Below, piece by piece: positions 1-8,037 of a stretch of DNA of 58,037 nt. The stretch lies in IMG/VR virus record IMGVR_UViG_3300025941_000030, positions 1 through 58,037 of that record, one strand, 5' to 3'. The notes beneath the pieces were generated by a model. It had not been told where the DNA came from, searched no databases, and saw nothing but the letters and a program-made list of their open reading frames with translations. A program made the translations under genes and the position numbers. Numbering within the stretch: the stretch's first letter is position 1; each line of letters opens with the position of its first letter. The stretch is from a virus.

Positions 1-139
1 GTGATGCTGTCGTTGAGGGGGCGGGAGATCATGCGACGGCGGTGTCCTTGGTCTCGTTGCGTTTGGACATGTCCATGCCCTGGAGAGCGGCGCGTTTGAG
101 TGCGGGGGTGATTTTGAGGAAAGGCACTTTATGTTGCTT
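1..139. repeat. Left copy of the terminal overlap of a circular assembly
   Basis: These bases match 57899-58037 at every position except 8, 9 and 13, so the last 126 bases are identical. The copy contains the 3' end of the 669-aa ejection protein gene and the first codons of the gene that starts at 57930. In the other copy the two genes join with an ATGA overlap, so the ends most likely close into a circle of about 57898 bp. A true direct terminal repeat of the virion DNA cannot be excluded. Confidence 0.85.
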
Positions 140-2038
140 CGGTTGTACTTTAGTATCTGCGTCCTTTGCCCACGCTTCCGCTTCTGCCCGTGTTGCAAAT
201 GTACTCCGACCTGTAGGGTGCTCACCATCAAACCGATCTACAGCCCACGTTTCGTTGTCTTGCCATCTTTCGTCCGCCGGTACACGAGAGACTTCGTGGG
301 ACACACGCGGCCCTTCAGCTATCTCCCCCTCCTCCACCCGCGCCCCGTACTTTTTCAAAAACCTATTCAGCTCCCCCTTCGGGCTACTGAGTTTGTCGTA
401 GCGTTTGGCGAGGTCGGGCGTCATCTTCAATGGTTCTTTGGCTAGGTCAATGTCCAATGGCTTCCGTACGTTTTCTAGGTGGCGCGTTCGTACGCCGAAG
501 TGATCAGCGAGCACGTCATCGAACTCGCCACTGCGCATGGTTTGTGCAGTCCGCGCAATCTCGCCAATGTCATAGCGCTCAGCGTGCTTGTGTGCGTAGT
601 CTTCCCAATCCTTGATCATTTCCTCGCGGGTCAGCGGTGTCGTTTCAGCGCGCGGACCAAGCAACCGTTCCAGCTCCCTGCCCTCGTTTTCTGATAACTC
701 GTGCCACGTACCATTTGCTTGCGCCATCCACTCACCGCCAGAGTTACGCGCGACACGTGTGTACGTACGCAACGGCTGATTATACCTCTCCGCCTGCATC
801 TCCCCGCTCGTCCACCCCACCTGATCAATCCCCTTCTCCGCTGCCTCCCTGATCGCCCGCTTCAACCCGAGCATCTGCCAGTTACCCTGTGCCCACTTGG
901 GCATCTTGGAGAACTCACCTTTGCCTGGGGGCTGTATCTCCTCCAAGAACAACATGGGCTTGCCCGCGCTGTCTACGCGCTCGTTGTAGCGGAGGCGGAC
1001 GATGGGGTTGGGGATGTCGGAGTAGGGGGCGTGGCCATCTTTCCAGTTTTTGCCTATGTTGCTAGTACGAGCGGTGTGCTGTATAGCTTCTTGTGCGTCT
1101 CGCGCGCCTAACTCAGTTTGCACAAGATTACCAAACTCGTCAAACACAGACCACCCGTGTGGATGTTGTGCGGCAGTCCAATTTGTTGTATTAACGCCGT
1201 TGTCTGGCGCCGTCACGAACAGCTCGCGGTACGTACCGGGCTTGTGGCCGGGGGTGTTGTACTGCGGGTGTTGTGTGGGGTCAAATTTAGTTTGCTGACC
1301 TACCTGTGCGCTACCTGTAAGCTGCACCTCTTGTTGGTACGCGGCCCGCGCACTTGCGTTGTCCCCGTACCCGTGTGCTTGTGCCCACTCGCCAAACGAT
1401 TGCGCGGGCTTGAACTCGCCCAGCCTTGTCTCCCTTAACTGTACCGCCTGTTGCTGCACCCAATCCCTTAAATCACTTTTCGTAGTCCCTTTCTTACCTG
1501 CGAACTTCTCATCGAACCCCATCCATGTGAGCTGGTCACTCGCGCCAGGATACTTGCGCATGTGCGCCTTGGCCTGTTCGATACTCAGCCGCTCCTGTGG
1601 CAACGTCTCAACTGCCTCGACCGCGTTGGAGCGCCAGCGTGGGCCAACATCAACCGCACCCTCGGCAGCCTGTGCCGCTGGCCCAACCGCCCCCCTCTCC
1701 CCCAACCCAACCGCTGCCTGCCCCACGCGCCCAACAGCCGGCGCGATCATGCTCGGCCCGAGCGTCTGCCACGCCGTCGCGCCCGCTCGTGCGATCGGTG
1801 ATTGCAACTGCTCAGCCGGTTGAATCCCGAACTGCTGCTGGGTGTACTGCTGTAAGCTGGCCGGCCCCGGCGCCATCGGTTGCTGTGGCGAGCCGGTCAA
1901 CCAGTTCATCCCGGCCTGCGGATAGTTCATCAGCGCGTGCATGCCGAGCGCAGCCGTGTCGGCCATGCCCGCGACACCTTCAGCTGTGCGCCCGGCTGTC
2001 TCACCGAACAGGCGCTGTATCTGTTCCTTGCCCATCAC
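29..2038 (-). CDS. Large ejection/internal virion protein with polyvalent-protein-like domains (669 aa)
   Basis: The N-terminal 130 residues are Ala/Gly/Pro-rich. Residues of about 130-215 and 255-425 then resemble the large polyvalent-protein-associated domains found in phage and conjugative polyproteins. Examples are the stretches YNERVDSAGKPMLFLEEIQ and GWTSGEMQAERYN, which match the usual 'R.n.R.d..G...lfieEiQ' and 'W.tg..qaeRY' pattern. Such proteins are thought to travel with injected DNA. The start is GTG 2038 or ATG 2035. The last codons reach the left window edge, where TGA overlaps the ATG of the next late gene (57930 in the other terminal copy). Ejection is inferred from the position between tail and fibre genes. 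Confidence 0.75.
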   Translation of the reverse strand: MMGKEQIQRLFGETAGRTAEGVAGMADTAALGMHALMNYPQAGMNWLTGSPQQPMAPGPASLQQYTQQQFGIQPAEQLQSPIARAGATAWQTLGPSMIAPAVGRVGQAAVGLGERGAVGPAAQAAEGAVDVGPRWRSNAVEAVETLPQERLSIEQAKAHMRKYPGASDQLTWMGFDEKFAGKKGTTKSDLRDWVQQQAVQLRETRLGEFKPAQSFGEWAQAHGYGDNASARAAYQQEVQLTGSAQVGQQTKFDPTQHPQYNTPGHKPGTYRELFVTAPDNGVNTTNWTAAQHPHGWSVFDEFGNLVQTELGARDAQEAIQHTARTSNIGKNWKDGHAPYSDIPNPIVRLRYNERVDSAGKPMLFLEEIQPPGKGEFSKMPKWAQGNWQMLGLKRAIREAAEKGIDQVGWTSGEMQAERYNQPLRTYTRVARNSGGEWMAQANGTWHELSENEGRELERLLGPRAETTPLTREEMIKDWEDYAHKHAERYDIGEIARTAQTMRSGEFDDVLADHFGVRTRHLENVRKPLDIDLAKEPLKMTPDLAKRYDKLSSPKGELNRFLKKYGARVEEGEIAEGPRVSHEVSRVPADERWQDNETWAVDRFDGEHPTGRSTFATRAEAEAWAKDADTKVQPKQHKVPFLKITPALKRAALQGMDMSKRNETKDTAVA

Positions 2039-2127
2039 ATACCTATTTGGTAGAGTGCGCGAAGTGACAGGGGAGCATCAACTCCCCCATCACATCTAGT
2101 CACGAAGCCGAACGGAGGTCGGCAAAC

Positions 2128-2697
2128 ATGCCTATAGACGCTGCTAGCGTACCTAACGTCACACCGCGAGTCGCTATCAACTTTTGGGGACACGTGAAGC
2201 CTGTCGAGACCGGTTGTTGGGAATGGCAAGGATACCGCCGCAAGAATGGCTACGGGTTCTTTCGTCTCGGTATACCGCATACAAAGCGCCGTAAGATCCT
2301 CGCCCATCGTTGGTCGTTTTATTTGGCTACTGGACATTGGCCACACGCACCGTTGTACGTATTGCATTCATGCGCGAATCCTTCGTGTGTGAACCCCGTA
2401 CATCTACGCGCTGGTACTCATCTCGAAAACATGCGCGACAAAATTAAAGATGGCCATACTATGGTCGGTGACAAAAACCCAAGTCGTCTGTACCCCGAAC
2501 GCTACCCACGAGGGGAGCAACACCATTCCGCCAAACTAACGCGAGCTTCTGTACTCGAAGCAAAACATCTGTATGCAACAGGACAGTACAGGCTCGTAGA
2601 TTTAGCCGCTGCCTATAATGTGTCCATAGCCACATTACACGCTGCCGTACGCGGTAAAACATGGCGGTCACTCAGTACCGACCTCGGTCATGTCTAA
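2128..2697 (+). CDS. Free-standing HNH homing endonuclease (189 aa)
   Basis: The N-terminal half has the HNH_3 pattern of phage homing enzymes: GCWEWQGYRRKNGYG, then AHRWSFYLATGHWP, then VLHSCANPSCVNPVHL, with the final His/Asn pair as metal and catalytic residues. The C-terminal 55 residues (KLTRASVLEAKHLYATG to RGKTWRSL) look like the small DNA-binding helix-turn-helix that often follows such nucleases. GGAGGT precedes ATG 2128 by 9 bases. It lies on the plus strand inside the minus-strand late block and its 3' end overlaps the end of the stabilisation gene antisense. It is more AT-rich than its neighbours, which suggests mobile entry. Confidence 0.88.
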   Translation: MPIDAASVPNVTPRVAINFWGHVKPVETGCWEWQGYRRKNGYGFFRLGIPHTKRRKILAHRWSFYLATGHWPHAPLYVLHSCANPSCVNPVHLRAGTHLENMRDKIKDGHTMVGDKNPSRLYPERYPRGEQHHSAKLTRASVLEAKHLYATGQYRLVDLAAAYNVSIATLHAAVRGKTWRSLSTDLGHV

Positions 2698-4212
2698 CGA
2701 CCATGACGTAATTTCGGTTAACGCACTAAAACTCATGCGCCACTGATGTGAACGTGCAGTCACAATAAAATTGAAACAGCCGTCTCTCTTAGTCAACCAC
2801 GCTTGTTGGCCAAGGAATGGTAACCGAAAGGGGTTGGTATCTGGTATAGGAAAGCCAAAAATTCGGCGACGATACGTTTGGATATGCCCCGCATTATCTG
2901 CCGGCCACTGCTCAAAGATGGGCCTGAGCCGGCTGATTTGGAAATACGAGAATCCATCTCCTATTTCCCCGCTCAACAACGTCCCACCCACGCTCGGCCC
3001 ATTACGCAGCATGAGCCCGTTGCCCCCGTTGAACACGCCGGGCACTTCGTTGAACGGGCCGCCGAATAGGTCGTTCGCGTAGGTGATGTCGGGAATGTCG
3101 CTGTAGCGGTCGAACAGCTCGCCGAACGTCCGGTACGTCAGGCTGTTATCAATCACCGAGTTCGGCTGCACCACGTCCTGTACATTAAATGGTACACCGT
3201 CACTCGTGCGCGGCCTCGCCTTCGTCCACTTGCCCGTGCGCATGTTCCACATGAGCATCTGGTCGAGCGCGCCGGGCGGGTCAGCCTCGAGCGAGCTGAA
3301 GTACCAGATCGCCAAGCTGTTCGGCGCATCCCACCCACCGAGCGTGCGGTCGAGGTAAGCCGGGTTCACGTGCGAGAAGAACCACCCCTTCACCTGGTTC
3401 GGTATCCGCTGCAACGTACTGCCGTCGAACATGTAGAAATCATCGTTGGCCAGGAACAGGTGCACATCGGCGGCGTTGATGACCATCTCGTTCGTCAGCG
3501 TGCCCACGTTCTCGCTGATCGCCGTGAACTGCCAGAAGAACGGTGGACCGGTGAACTGGCCGAAGTACATGCTGTTGGTCTTGTACGCGACTACGCCACC
3601 CCTGATCCGGTGGAACGCAGTGATCGGTCCCTGCGTCGCTTGCAAGCGCGCGGTCACCGTCTCAGTCGCAATCGCTGCTGGCGTGCCCACGGTCCAGATC
3701 GCATCGCTGATGCCGCTGAAATAATACTGATCCGACCGGGGCAGGATCAGGAACACGCCAGGGTTTGCGGTCTCCACGATGCTGCTGATCGGCGGGTCCG
3801 CGTAGGACGGGTTGGGCTTGTGCGTGGCGAGCGGCACAAACGGCAACTCGTTACTACTCACCTGCGGCGGATCGCTCCCGTTCACCGCTAGCACATCCAC
3901 ACCAAACGTGGTGAACCGCCACCGCGAGCCGGTGTTGAACGTCTGCCCGCTGTCGAACGGAATCCAGCTCGTGCCCATCAGTTTGTACAGGTGGTCCTGT
4001 GTGCCGGCCACGGTGAACTGGTCGCCGGAGGGCATGGTGGCGGTGTAGCTGCCCAGGCTGGGGAGGGGCAACGAGGCGACGGGGACGAACGAGGGTACGG
4101 TACGCAGGCCGGCCACAGTTCCTACAAAGCCGTCCATGTCTTTGATCATGCCCGGCGTGCGGTCGTCCGCGTCAGGGCAGAAGTCAAGTAGCTGAATCGG
4201 GCGCGCGTACAT
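2668..4212 (-). CDS. Tail stabilisation/tubular protein, P22 gp10-like (514 aa)
   Basis: The protein is beta-rich and resembles the packaged-DNA stabilisation or tail-tube proteins that sit below the head-tail adaptor in podoviruses. The N-terminal RPIQLLDFCPDADDRTPG region with a strictly repeated pattern of short strands, the DDFYMFDG turn, and the LAIWYFSS/MLMWNMRTGKW segment fit a beta-propeller-like fold. It follows the adaptor gene directly (ATG 4212 next to stop 4216), the usual order in P22- and T7-like phages. The last 30 bases overlap the convergent HNH gene. Length is close to that of P22 gp10 (about 470 aa). Confidence 0.75.
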   Translation of the reverse strand: MYARPIQLLDFCPDADDRTPGMIKDMDGFVGTVAGLRTVPSFVPVASLPLPSLGSYTATMPSGDQFTVAGTQDHLYKLMGTSWIPFDSGQTFNTGSRWRFTTFGVDVLAVNGSDPPQVSSNELPFVPLATHKPNPSYADPPISSIVETANPGVFLILPRSDQYYFSGISDAIWTVGTPAAIATETVTARLQATQGPITAFHRIRGGVVAYKTNSMYFGQFTGPPFFWQFTAISENVGTLTNEMVINAADVHLFLANDDFYMFDGSTLQRIPNQVKGWFFSHVNPAYLDRTLGGWDAPNSLAIWYFSSLEADPPGALDQMLMWNMRTGKWTKARPRTSDGVPFNVQDVVQPNSVIDNSLTYRTFGELFDRYSDIPDITYANDLFGGPFNEVPGVFNGGNGLMLRNGPSVGGTLLSGEIGDGFSYFQISRLRPIFEQWPADNAGHIQTYRRRIFGFPIPDTNPFRLPFLGQQAWLTKRDGCFNFIVTARSHQWRMSFSALTEITSWSLDMTEVGTE

Positions 4213-4215
4213 GGC

Positions 4216-4833
4216 TTACCACCACGCACGGATCAATCGCATGGTCGCTCGTTCCTGGGTCTCGCGCATGAGGCTCAGCCTGTGCTGCTCGGCGGCGATC
4301 AAGCACCGCTGTGCGCTCGCGTCGTCCTTAATCCGCACGGCGTACAGCTGGGCCTCAGTAGCAAAGCGTATCAGGTCACTCGCCTGGGTTGTCCAGAAGT
4401 TGCTCGTGTCACTGTCGGCGGGGATGGGTATCTTCCCGTTGCCAGTGATCTCGACATCGTAGTCCTGGTCCGGCGTCTGGTAGATGCGGAACTTGGAATC
4501 GAAGATCGCGTAGCAAGAGGGCACCGAGCGCACAGACGGGATGTCCACGTCCATGTGCAGGATGCGCTCGAACGTGACCTCGGGCATCCACTGCCACACG
4601 TTCGCGTAATCCAAACGCATGTAGTCAATGTTGACCAGATCGTCGGGCAGCGGGTAGGTGTTGGTGCCGGCTGTGAGGGTTACGATTTCTTGTGTAGGCG
4701 ATTTGTAGAAGAAGTCCCGTTGATACTTGCGGATCAAACTTTGGGTGTAGTCGATGATTTCGTCAGTCAGGTCTTCGCGGTTGACATCCGTCGCTATGAC
4801 CTGAACCAAGTCTCCGTATGTCGTGACTGCCAT
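4216..4833 (-). CDS. Head-tail adaptor, P22 gp4/tail tubular A-like (205 aa)
   Basis: The protein starts MAVTTYGDLVQVIATDVNRED and has the mostly helical N-terminal region followed by a short beta domain (GTNTYPLPDDLVNIDYMRL, FRIYQTPDQDYDVEI) and C-terminal helices. This is typical of the ring of adaptor subunits under the portal. It is followed at once by the stabilisation protein gene. Function is inferred from this pattern and from gene order; the family is divergent at sequence level. Confidence 0.72.
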   Translation of the reverse strand: MAVTTYGDLVQVIATDVNREDLTDEIIDYTQSLIRKYQRDFFYKSPTQEIVTLTAGTNTYPLPDDLVNIDYMRLDYANVWQWMPEVTFERILHMDVDIPSVRSVPSCYAIFDSKFRIYQTPDQDYDVEITGNGKIPIPADSDTSNFWTTQASDLIRFATEAQLYAVRIKDDASAQRCLIAAEQHRLSLMRETQERATMRLIRAWW

Positions 4834-4839
4834 TGGTCA

Positions 4840-5055
4840 TCAGCACTCGGCAGATTCGGCCCGCCCTGCCATCTCCGGCTCCAGCTCCTCACACAACTCG
4901 CGTATGGTCTTGACCACGCACACCACCGGTTCCCGTTTTCCTACGCGCGCCCGCTTTCTCGTGCGCCGTTGCCGCTGCAACGCGGCGAGCATGCGCCAAG
5001 GACTGGGGGCAGGCACGATTGACCTGCCCCGTTTCCTTGAACTGACATGGGCCAC
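4840..5055 (-). CDS. Possible small basic protein (71 aa)
   Basis: An open frame from GTG 5055 fills the gap between the secreted protein gene (stop 5060) and the adaptor gene. The N-terminal 40 residues are Arg-rich (AALQRQRRTRKRARVGKRE) and the C-terminal part could form an acidic helix (TIRELCEELEPEMAGRAE). No Shine-Dalgarno site is visible and no family is recognised. It may be a chance frame in GC-rich DNA; the tight fit between neighbours is its main support. Confidence 0.35.
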   Translation of the reverse strand: MAHVSSRKRGRSIVPAPSPWRMLAALQRQRRTRKRARVGKREPVVCVVKTIRELCEELEPEMAGRAESAEC

Positions 5056-5059
5056 GCGC

Positions 5060-5398
5060 TTAGGTTGGCGTCCGTGTGGGTGATTGGGTCGGCGTACGAG
5101 TGCGCGTCGGCGTAGATGTCGGCGTACTCGTAGGCGTAGTCGTGGGCGTGTGCGCGCCCCACGTGACCATCGGCACCTGGTACCGCGTCCCGGTACCGCA
5201 CTGGTACACCAGGTCACCCTGGATCACACTCAGTGTACACTTGTCTGCCGTCGGCCCGAAAATGGTCGTCGCACATTGCGTGCTCTGGTACGACGTGGCC
5301 TGTTGAAAATCGGAGCTGACCGGCGCGCAGTCCGGCAGCGCGTATGCCTGGCCGCTGGCCAGGGCCAGCGCCACTGCAATGAGCAGTGCTCGCAGCAT
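5060..5398 (-). CDS. Small secreted Cys-rich protein with Thr-Pro tail (112 aa)
   Basis: A signal peptide (MLRALLIAVALALASGQAYA) is followed by a Cys-containing domain of about 65 residues. The C-terminal tail is made of Thr-Pro repeats ([18 protein letters not shown]). AGGAGG stands 5 bases before ATG 5398; ATG 5401 is also possible. The Thr-Pro linker ends at the stop codon with no following domain, unlike the related proteins at 8038-8649 and 17305-28 kb, so this may be a truncated relative. Export from the host is inferred from the signal peptide. Position within the head/tail genes is unusual for a secreted protein. Confidence 0.7.
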   Translation of the reverse strand: MLRALLIAVALALASGQAYALPDCAPVSSDFQQATSYQSTQCATTIFGPTADKCTLSVIQGDLVYQCGTGTRYQVPMVTWGAHTPTTTPTSTPTSTPTRTRTPTQSPTRTPT

Positions 5399-5407
5399 CA
5401 TAGCCTC

Positions 5408-5497
5408 CTAATGCATGCCCTTCGGCGTCTTGCCCTTGACGGCCTTCTTGATGTCTTTCTTCACTGCCTTCTTCGCCAGCTTTTTGAGTCTTGCCAT
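5408..5497 (-). CDS. Lys-rich micro-protein (29 aa)
   Basis: ATG 5497 is preceded by AAGGAGA at 8 bases. The 30-codon frame encodes an almost purely basic amphipathic peptide (MARLKKLAKKAVKKDIKKA and a short tail ending GMH), ending 9 bases before the next gene. Eleven of 29 residues are Lys. It sits among small head genes, so a DNA-condensing or virion role is possible, but no family is recognised. Confidence 0.65.
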   Translation of the reverse strand: MARLKKLAKKAVKKDIKKAVKGKTPKGMH

Positions 5498-5510
5498 TGG
5501 TTCGGTCTCC

Positions 5511-5852
5511 TTATCTGTTTGGTGTCTTGGTTCGCGCAGCGGGCACGGGCTTGGGCGCAGGCGTGGCCGTGCGGAATGGATCATTCTCCATGTCCCGCTT
5601 CACCGGCTTCGGCGCGTCCCAGTTGCTGCCTCGCCCCATCGGCGACCCGTCATTGTACTTCGCCTTCTCGCAAATTTGCTTCTGTATCGTGTAACACGTG
5701 TCACTCATGCGCTGCGCGAGCAGCTCCTGATACGCCCGTTCAAGTACACGATCAGCCTCCGCAGTACTGGACGGATACTCGTACCTGTCCGCCCCGTGCT
5801 GCGGGCTGCTTGTCGGCCAGCCCCGGTCAGGCGATTGTTCGTCGCCAGCCAT
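5511..5852 (-). CDS. Hypothetical small late protein (113 aa)
   Basis: The protein is hydrophilic and Pro-rich at both ends, with one likely helix (STAEADRVLERAYQELLAQR) in the middle and two cysteines in the following segment. No family is recognised. It is co-directional with the head genes and lies between two other short late genes, so a minor virion or assembly role is plausible. Confidence 0.6.
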   Translation of the reverse strand: MAGDEQSPDRGWPTSSPQHGADRYEYPSSTAEADRVLERAYQELLAQRMSDTCYTIQKQICEKAKYNDGSPMGRGSNWDAPKPVKRDMENDPFRTATPAPKPVPAARTKTPNR

Positions 5853-5857
5853 CGGGC

Positions 5858-6058
5858 TTACTTGCCTCGTCCTCGACCAGCGGTCACCAGCTCGTCGCCG
5901 AGAGTTTCCTCTCGCCCAACTTGCTCAGTGTAGCCTTCAGGGGCATCTTGAATCGCGCCCGTGTGCGACTGCACCTTGATGAACCCGTCATTGCCAGGGC
6001 CAAGACCGGTCGGCATCTCACCGCCCGGCCACCCCTTTTGTCCTTTCTTCATGGCCAT
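5858..6058 (-). CDS. Hypothetical small late protein (66 aa)
   Basis: AAAAGGAGG precedes ATG 6058 by 6-7 bases. The Gly- and Lys-rich sequence (KKGQKGWPGGEMPTG) has no recognisable domain and looks partly disordered. It lies directly downstream of the putative head decoration protein and upstream of another short gene. Confidence 0.6.
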   Translation of the reverse strand: MAMKKGQKGWPGGEMPTGLGPGNDGFIKVQSHTGAIQDAPEGYTEQVGREETLGDELVTAGRGRGK

Positions 6059-6076
6059 TGTTGTTCCTCCTTTTCC

Positions 6077-6538
6077 TTAGAACGCCGGGGCCAGCATGTT
6101 GTACCGGACCCAGCCACGCACGGTGCCGGTCACAGCCCCACCGCTCCCGGTCGTCACGGTGAGCACCAGCTCGCTATCGGACACGGTGTAGTTGAACGGT
6201 ACTGCGCCGGCCACGCCGTCGCTGTACACACTGTTGAGCCCGGTCCCGACCCCGTCGCTTGCACAGAAGCGGTCTGGATCAGCAGCTACCGTGGTACCGT
6301 TCCCGTTATCCTGGCCCGTATCTCCCAGCTCGCCCGCAGTCGCGGACAGGCTTTCCAGGTCCAGGTACCAGTCGAGCACCTGAGCCCCGAGCGGGATTTT
6401 CGCCAGCCGCAGCACGTCGGCTGCGTTCAGGGTTACGGCAGTGAGCGTGACCAAGAAGCTCGCGGTCACATCGCTCGGTTCGCCAGAGCCCGTCAAAGGC
6501 GGGTTGGCGTCGAAACCAGCAGTCTCATAGGTCGCCAT
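6077..6538 (-). CDS. Putative head decoration or minor capsid protein (153 aa)
   Basis: A mostly beta-strand protein immediately downstream of the major capsid gene (AGGGAGG Shine-Dalgarno before ATG 6538). Motifs such as LRLAKIPLGAQVLDWYLDLE and a C-terminal TGTVRGWVRYN strand are typical of small capsid-associated proteins that follow N4-gp56-type capsid genes. Assignment rests on this pattern and position; no catalytic motif is present. Confidence 0.6.
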   Translation of the reverse strand: MATYETAGFDANPPLTGSGEPSDVTASFLVTLTAVTLNAADVLRLAKIPLGAQVLDWYLDLESLSATAGELGDTGQDNGNGTTVAADPDRFCASDGVGTGLNSVYSDGVAGAVPFNYTVSDSELVLTVTTGSGGAVTGTVRGWVRYNMLAPAF

Positions 6539-6552
6539 TGTTCATTCCCTCC

Positions 6553-7743
6553 TTACGCGTTGGGCTCGTAACTCGACACCGTGATGGTGGCGTAGTCGGC
6601 GCTGTTGAAGCGGGTCTTCTTCATGCCGAGAATCATACCCGCAGTGATACGGAGTTGGTTGCCGCCGTCGAGTAGTTCCTCGAACCAGCGCATCTTCATG
6701 TCGATCCCGTAGGCTCGACCGAAGGCCAAGCACGCAGACTGCGCGCCGCAGAACACGCCGCGAGCCACGTTGGTCGCGGTGCCGACCGTGGCACTCAGGC
6801 TGTTGTATCGAATCTCGCCTGTCGCGGTCAGCTCGACGCTCGGGTCGCTGTACGGAACGCGGTTGTCCTCGTGGATGACCACGTTGTTGTACATGCCAAT
6901 GGCCCCGGTGAAGATCGGGTTGCCGCTGATCTGGCCTCCCTTGAGCGCGGCCAACTGGATGTCGCCCCACTGGCCTTGGCTGAAGTTCTTGCGCAGGCTC
7001 TTGATCTGGAGCGGGTGCAGGAACATCACCCCGAACACTTCCATGCCCTTCAACCGGATCGGCTTGATCGGCATGGCCAGCGTGTGGGCGATGGCGACGA
7101 TGTTGTCGATCAGATCGACCGTGAACACGTCACCGGTTTGCAGCGGGTTCGCCGTGCTGCCGTTGTTCGCGTATGAACTGTTCCCGTTCACCTCACAGCT
7201 TCGCCCGTTGGCGAACATGACGTGGTCAACATCGGGGAGCAGGGGGCTGTTCATGCCGGTGTACTTGGTCGAGTACGGCGTGGCCTGCACGAACGTGCCG
7301 GTCGTGTTGCCGGTCAGCTGGTTCAGCAGCGAAACGTCCAACCGCTCTGCCCACCAGTCGGCCAGACGCATCTTGGCCTGGTCGCGCATGCTGAACGGCA
7401 CGCGCTGTTGGCTCATCGCACCATACGGCAGGACCGCGTTACGGAGCTGGTTGATCACCAGCTGATCCTGGTACGTCTTGAGCGATTCCTCCTGGCCGGC
7501 CAGCGTATTGTCGCCGATCACGCCCGGTGCCTGGAGCTTGGCGATCAGGTCGTACTTGACCGTGTCACCCTCGGTTCGCATGGTCTCGTCCATGATCTGG
7601 ACGATGTTGTCCGGCGATTCGCGCGAAGGCGCGATCATGGCAAGTTTGTAACAGGCGGTGCTTTGAATGGTCTGAGCAAACAGACGGTGCGAGTACAGCT
7701 TCACCGTTGCCGCATCATTTACCCCATAGCTCCAATCAGCCAC
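6553..7743 (-). CDS. Major capsid protein, N4-gp56 family (396 aa)
   Basis: Sequence features of the N4-gp56-type HK97-fold capsid proteins are clear. The N-terminal ADWSYGVNDAATVKLYSHRL is followed by a KYDLIAKLQAPGVIGDNTLAGQEE region where the E-loop of the fold is expected. Then come MRDQAKMRLADWWAERLD, the central VFGVMFLHPLQIKSLRKN segment and a C-terminal beta domain (NQLRITAGMILGMKKTRF). Length is usual for the family. The start is GTG 7743 behind AAGGAGG. A 294-bp gap upstream carries a possible promoter (8029-8000), consistent with extra transcription of this abundant product. Confidence 0.88.
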   Translation of the reverse strand: MADWSYGVNDAATVKLYSHRLFAQTIQSTACYKLAMIAPSRESPDNIVQIMDETMRTEGDTVKYDLIAKLQAPGVIGDNTLAGQEESLKTYQDQLVINQLRNAVLPYGAMSQQRVPFSMRDQAKMRLADWWAERLDVSLLNQLTGNTTGTFVQATPYSTKYTGMNSPLLPDVDHVMFANGRSCEVNGNSSYANNGSTANPLQTGDVFTVDLIDNIVAIAHTLAMPIKPIRLKGMEVFGVMFLHPLQIKSLRKNFSQGQWGDIQLAALKGGQISGNPIFTGAIGMYNNVVIHEDNRVPYSDPSVELTATGEIRYNSLSATVGTATNVARGVFCGAQSACLAFGRAYGIDMKMRWFEELLDGGNQLRITAGMILGMKKTRFNSADYATITVSSYEPNA

Positions 7744-8037
7744 AGGTCTACCTCCTTGTCCTGGCCTCGATCACAAGAGCGAGGCTCAATGTGAGAGTCC
7801 TTACTTGCCACCGAAGGACCGGAGGTGAGGGGATGGCGTTTAGCGTCTGCTATCTTCGACGGGCAGTTGGTTTACGTGTTGCCGAAGGCTGTCTGCCAAA
7901 GCCCAACAGGTGACCAGGGTAACGTGACGGATGACAGGTACAGGGGGGACAGTGCGTATCTGCCATCCGGCACGGAACACGAAGGAACACCCGAGCAGGG
8001 GTATATCAGGAATAGAACGGCGTTGTCAAGTGCGATT
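7744..8037 (-). other. Leader region of the major capsid gene
   Basis: This 294-base stretch holds no convincing gene. Read on the minus strand it contains a sigma70-like promoter near its start and two short hairpins close to the capsid gene: GTCCTT/AAGGAC, and GCCTCG/CGAGGC with a 10-base loop. The capsid Shine-Dalgarno AAGGAGG follows. A long structured leader could stabilise the capsid message. Confidence 0.5.
8000..8029 (-). promoter_or_regulatory. Candidate sigma70-like promoter of the capsid gene
   Basis: On the minus strand TTGACA (8029-8024, a perfect -35) is followed after 18 bases by TATACC (8005-8000). It stands just upstream of the long capsid leader and inside the small gap after the secreted protein gene at 8649-8038. 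Confidence 0.5.

Noticed and set aside
1-139. Long terminal repeat as proof of a direct-terminal-repeat virion genome
   Set aside because: The overlap is short, differs at one edge and lies in continuous coding sequence, so circular assembly of a permuted or circularised genome explains it equally well.
5084-6571. Open frame of 495 codons on the plus strand
   Set aside because: It lies antisense to several well-supported short late genes with good ribosome sites and shows Arg/His/Ser-rich shadow composition typical of GC-rich DNA.
7833-7913. Plus-strand 26-codon frame with a GGAGGTGA site 4 bases before ATG
   Set aside because: It lies against the late transcription direction within the capsid leader and has no promoter; the peptide shows no feature of a real product.
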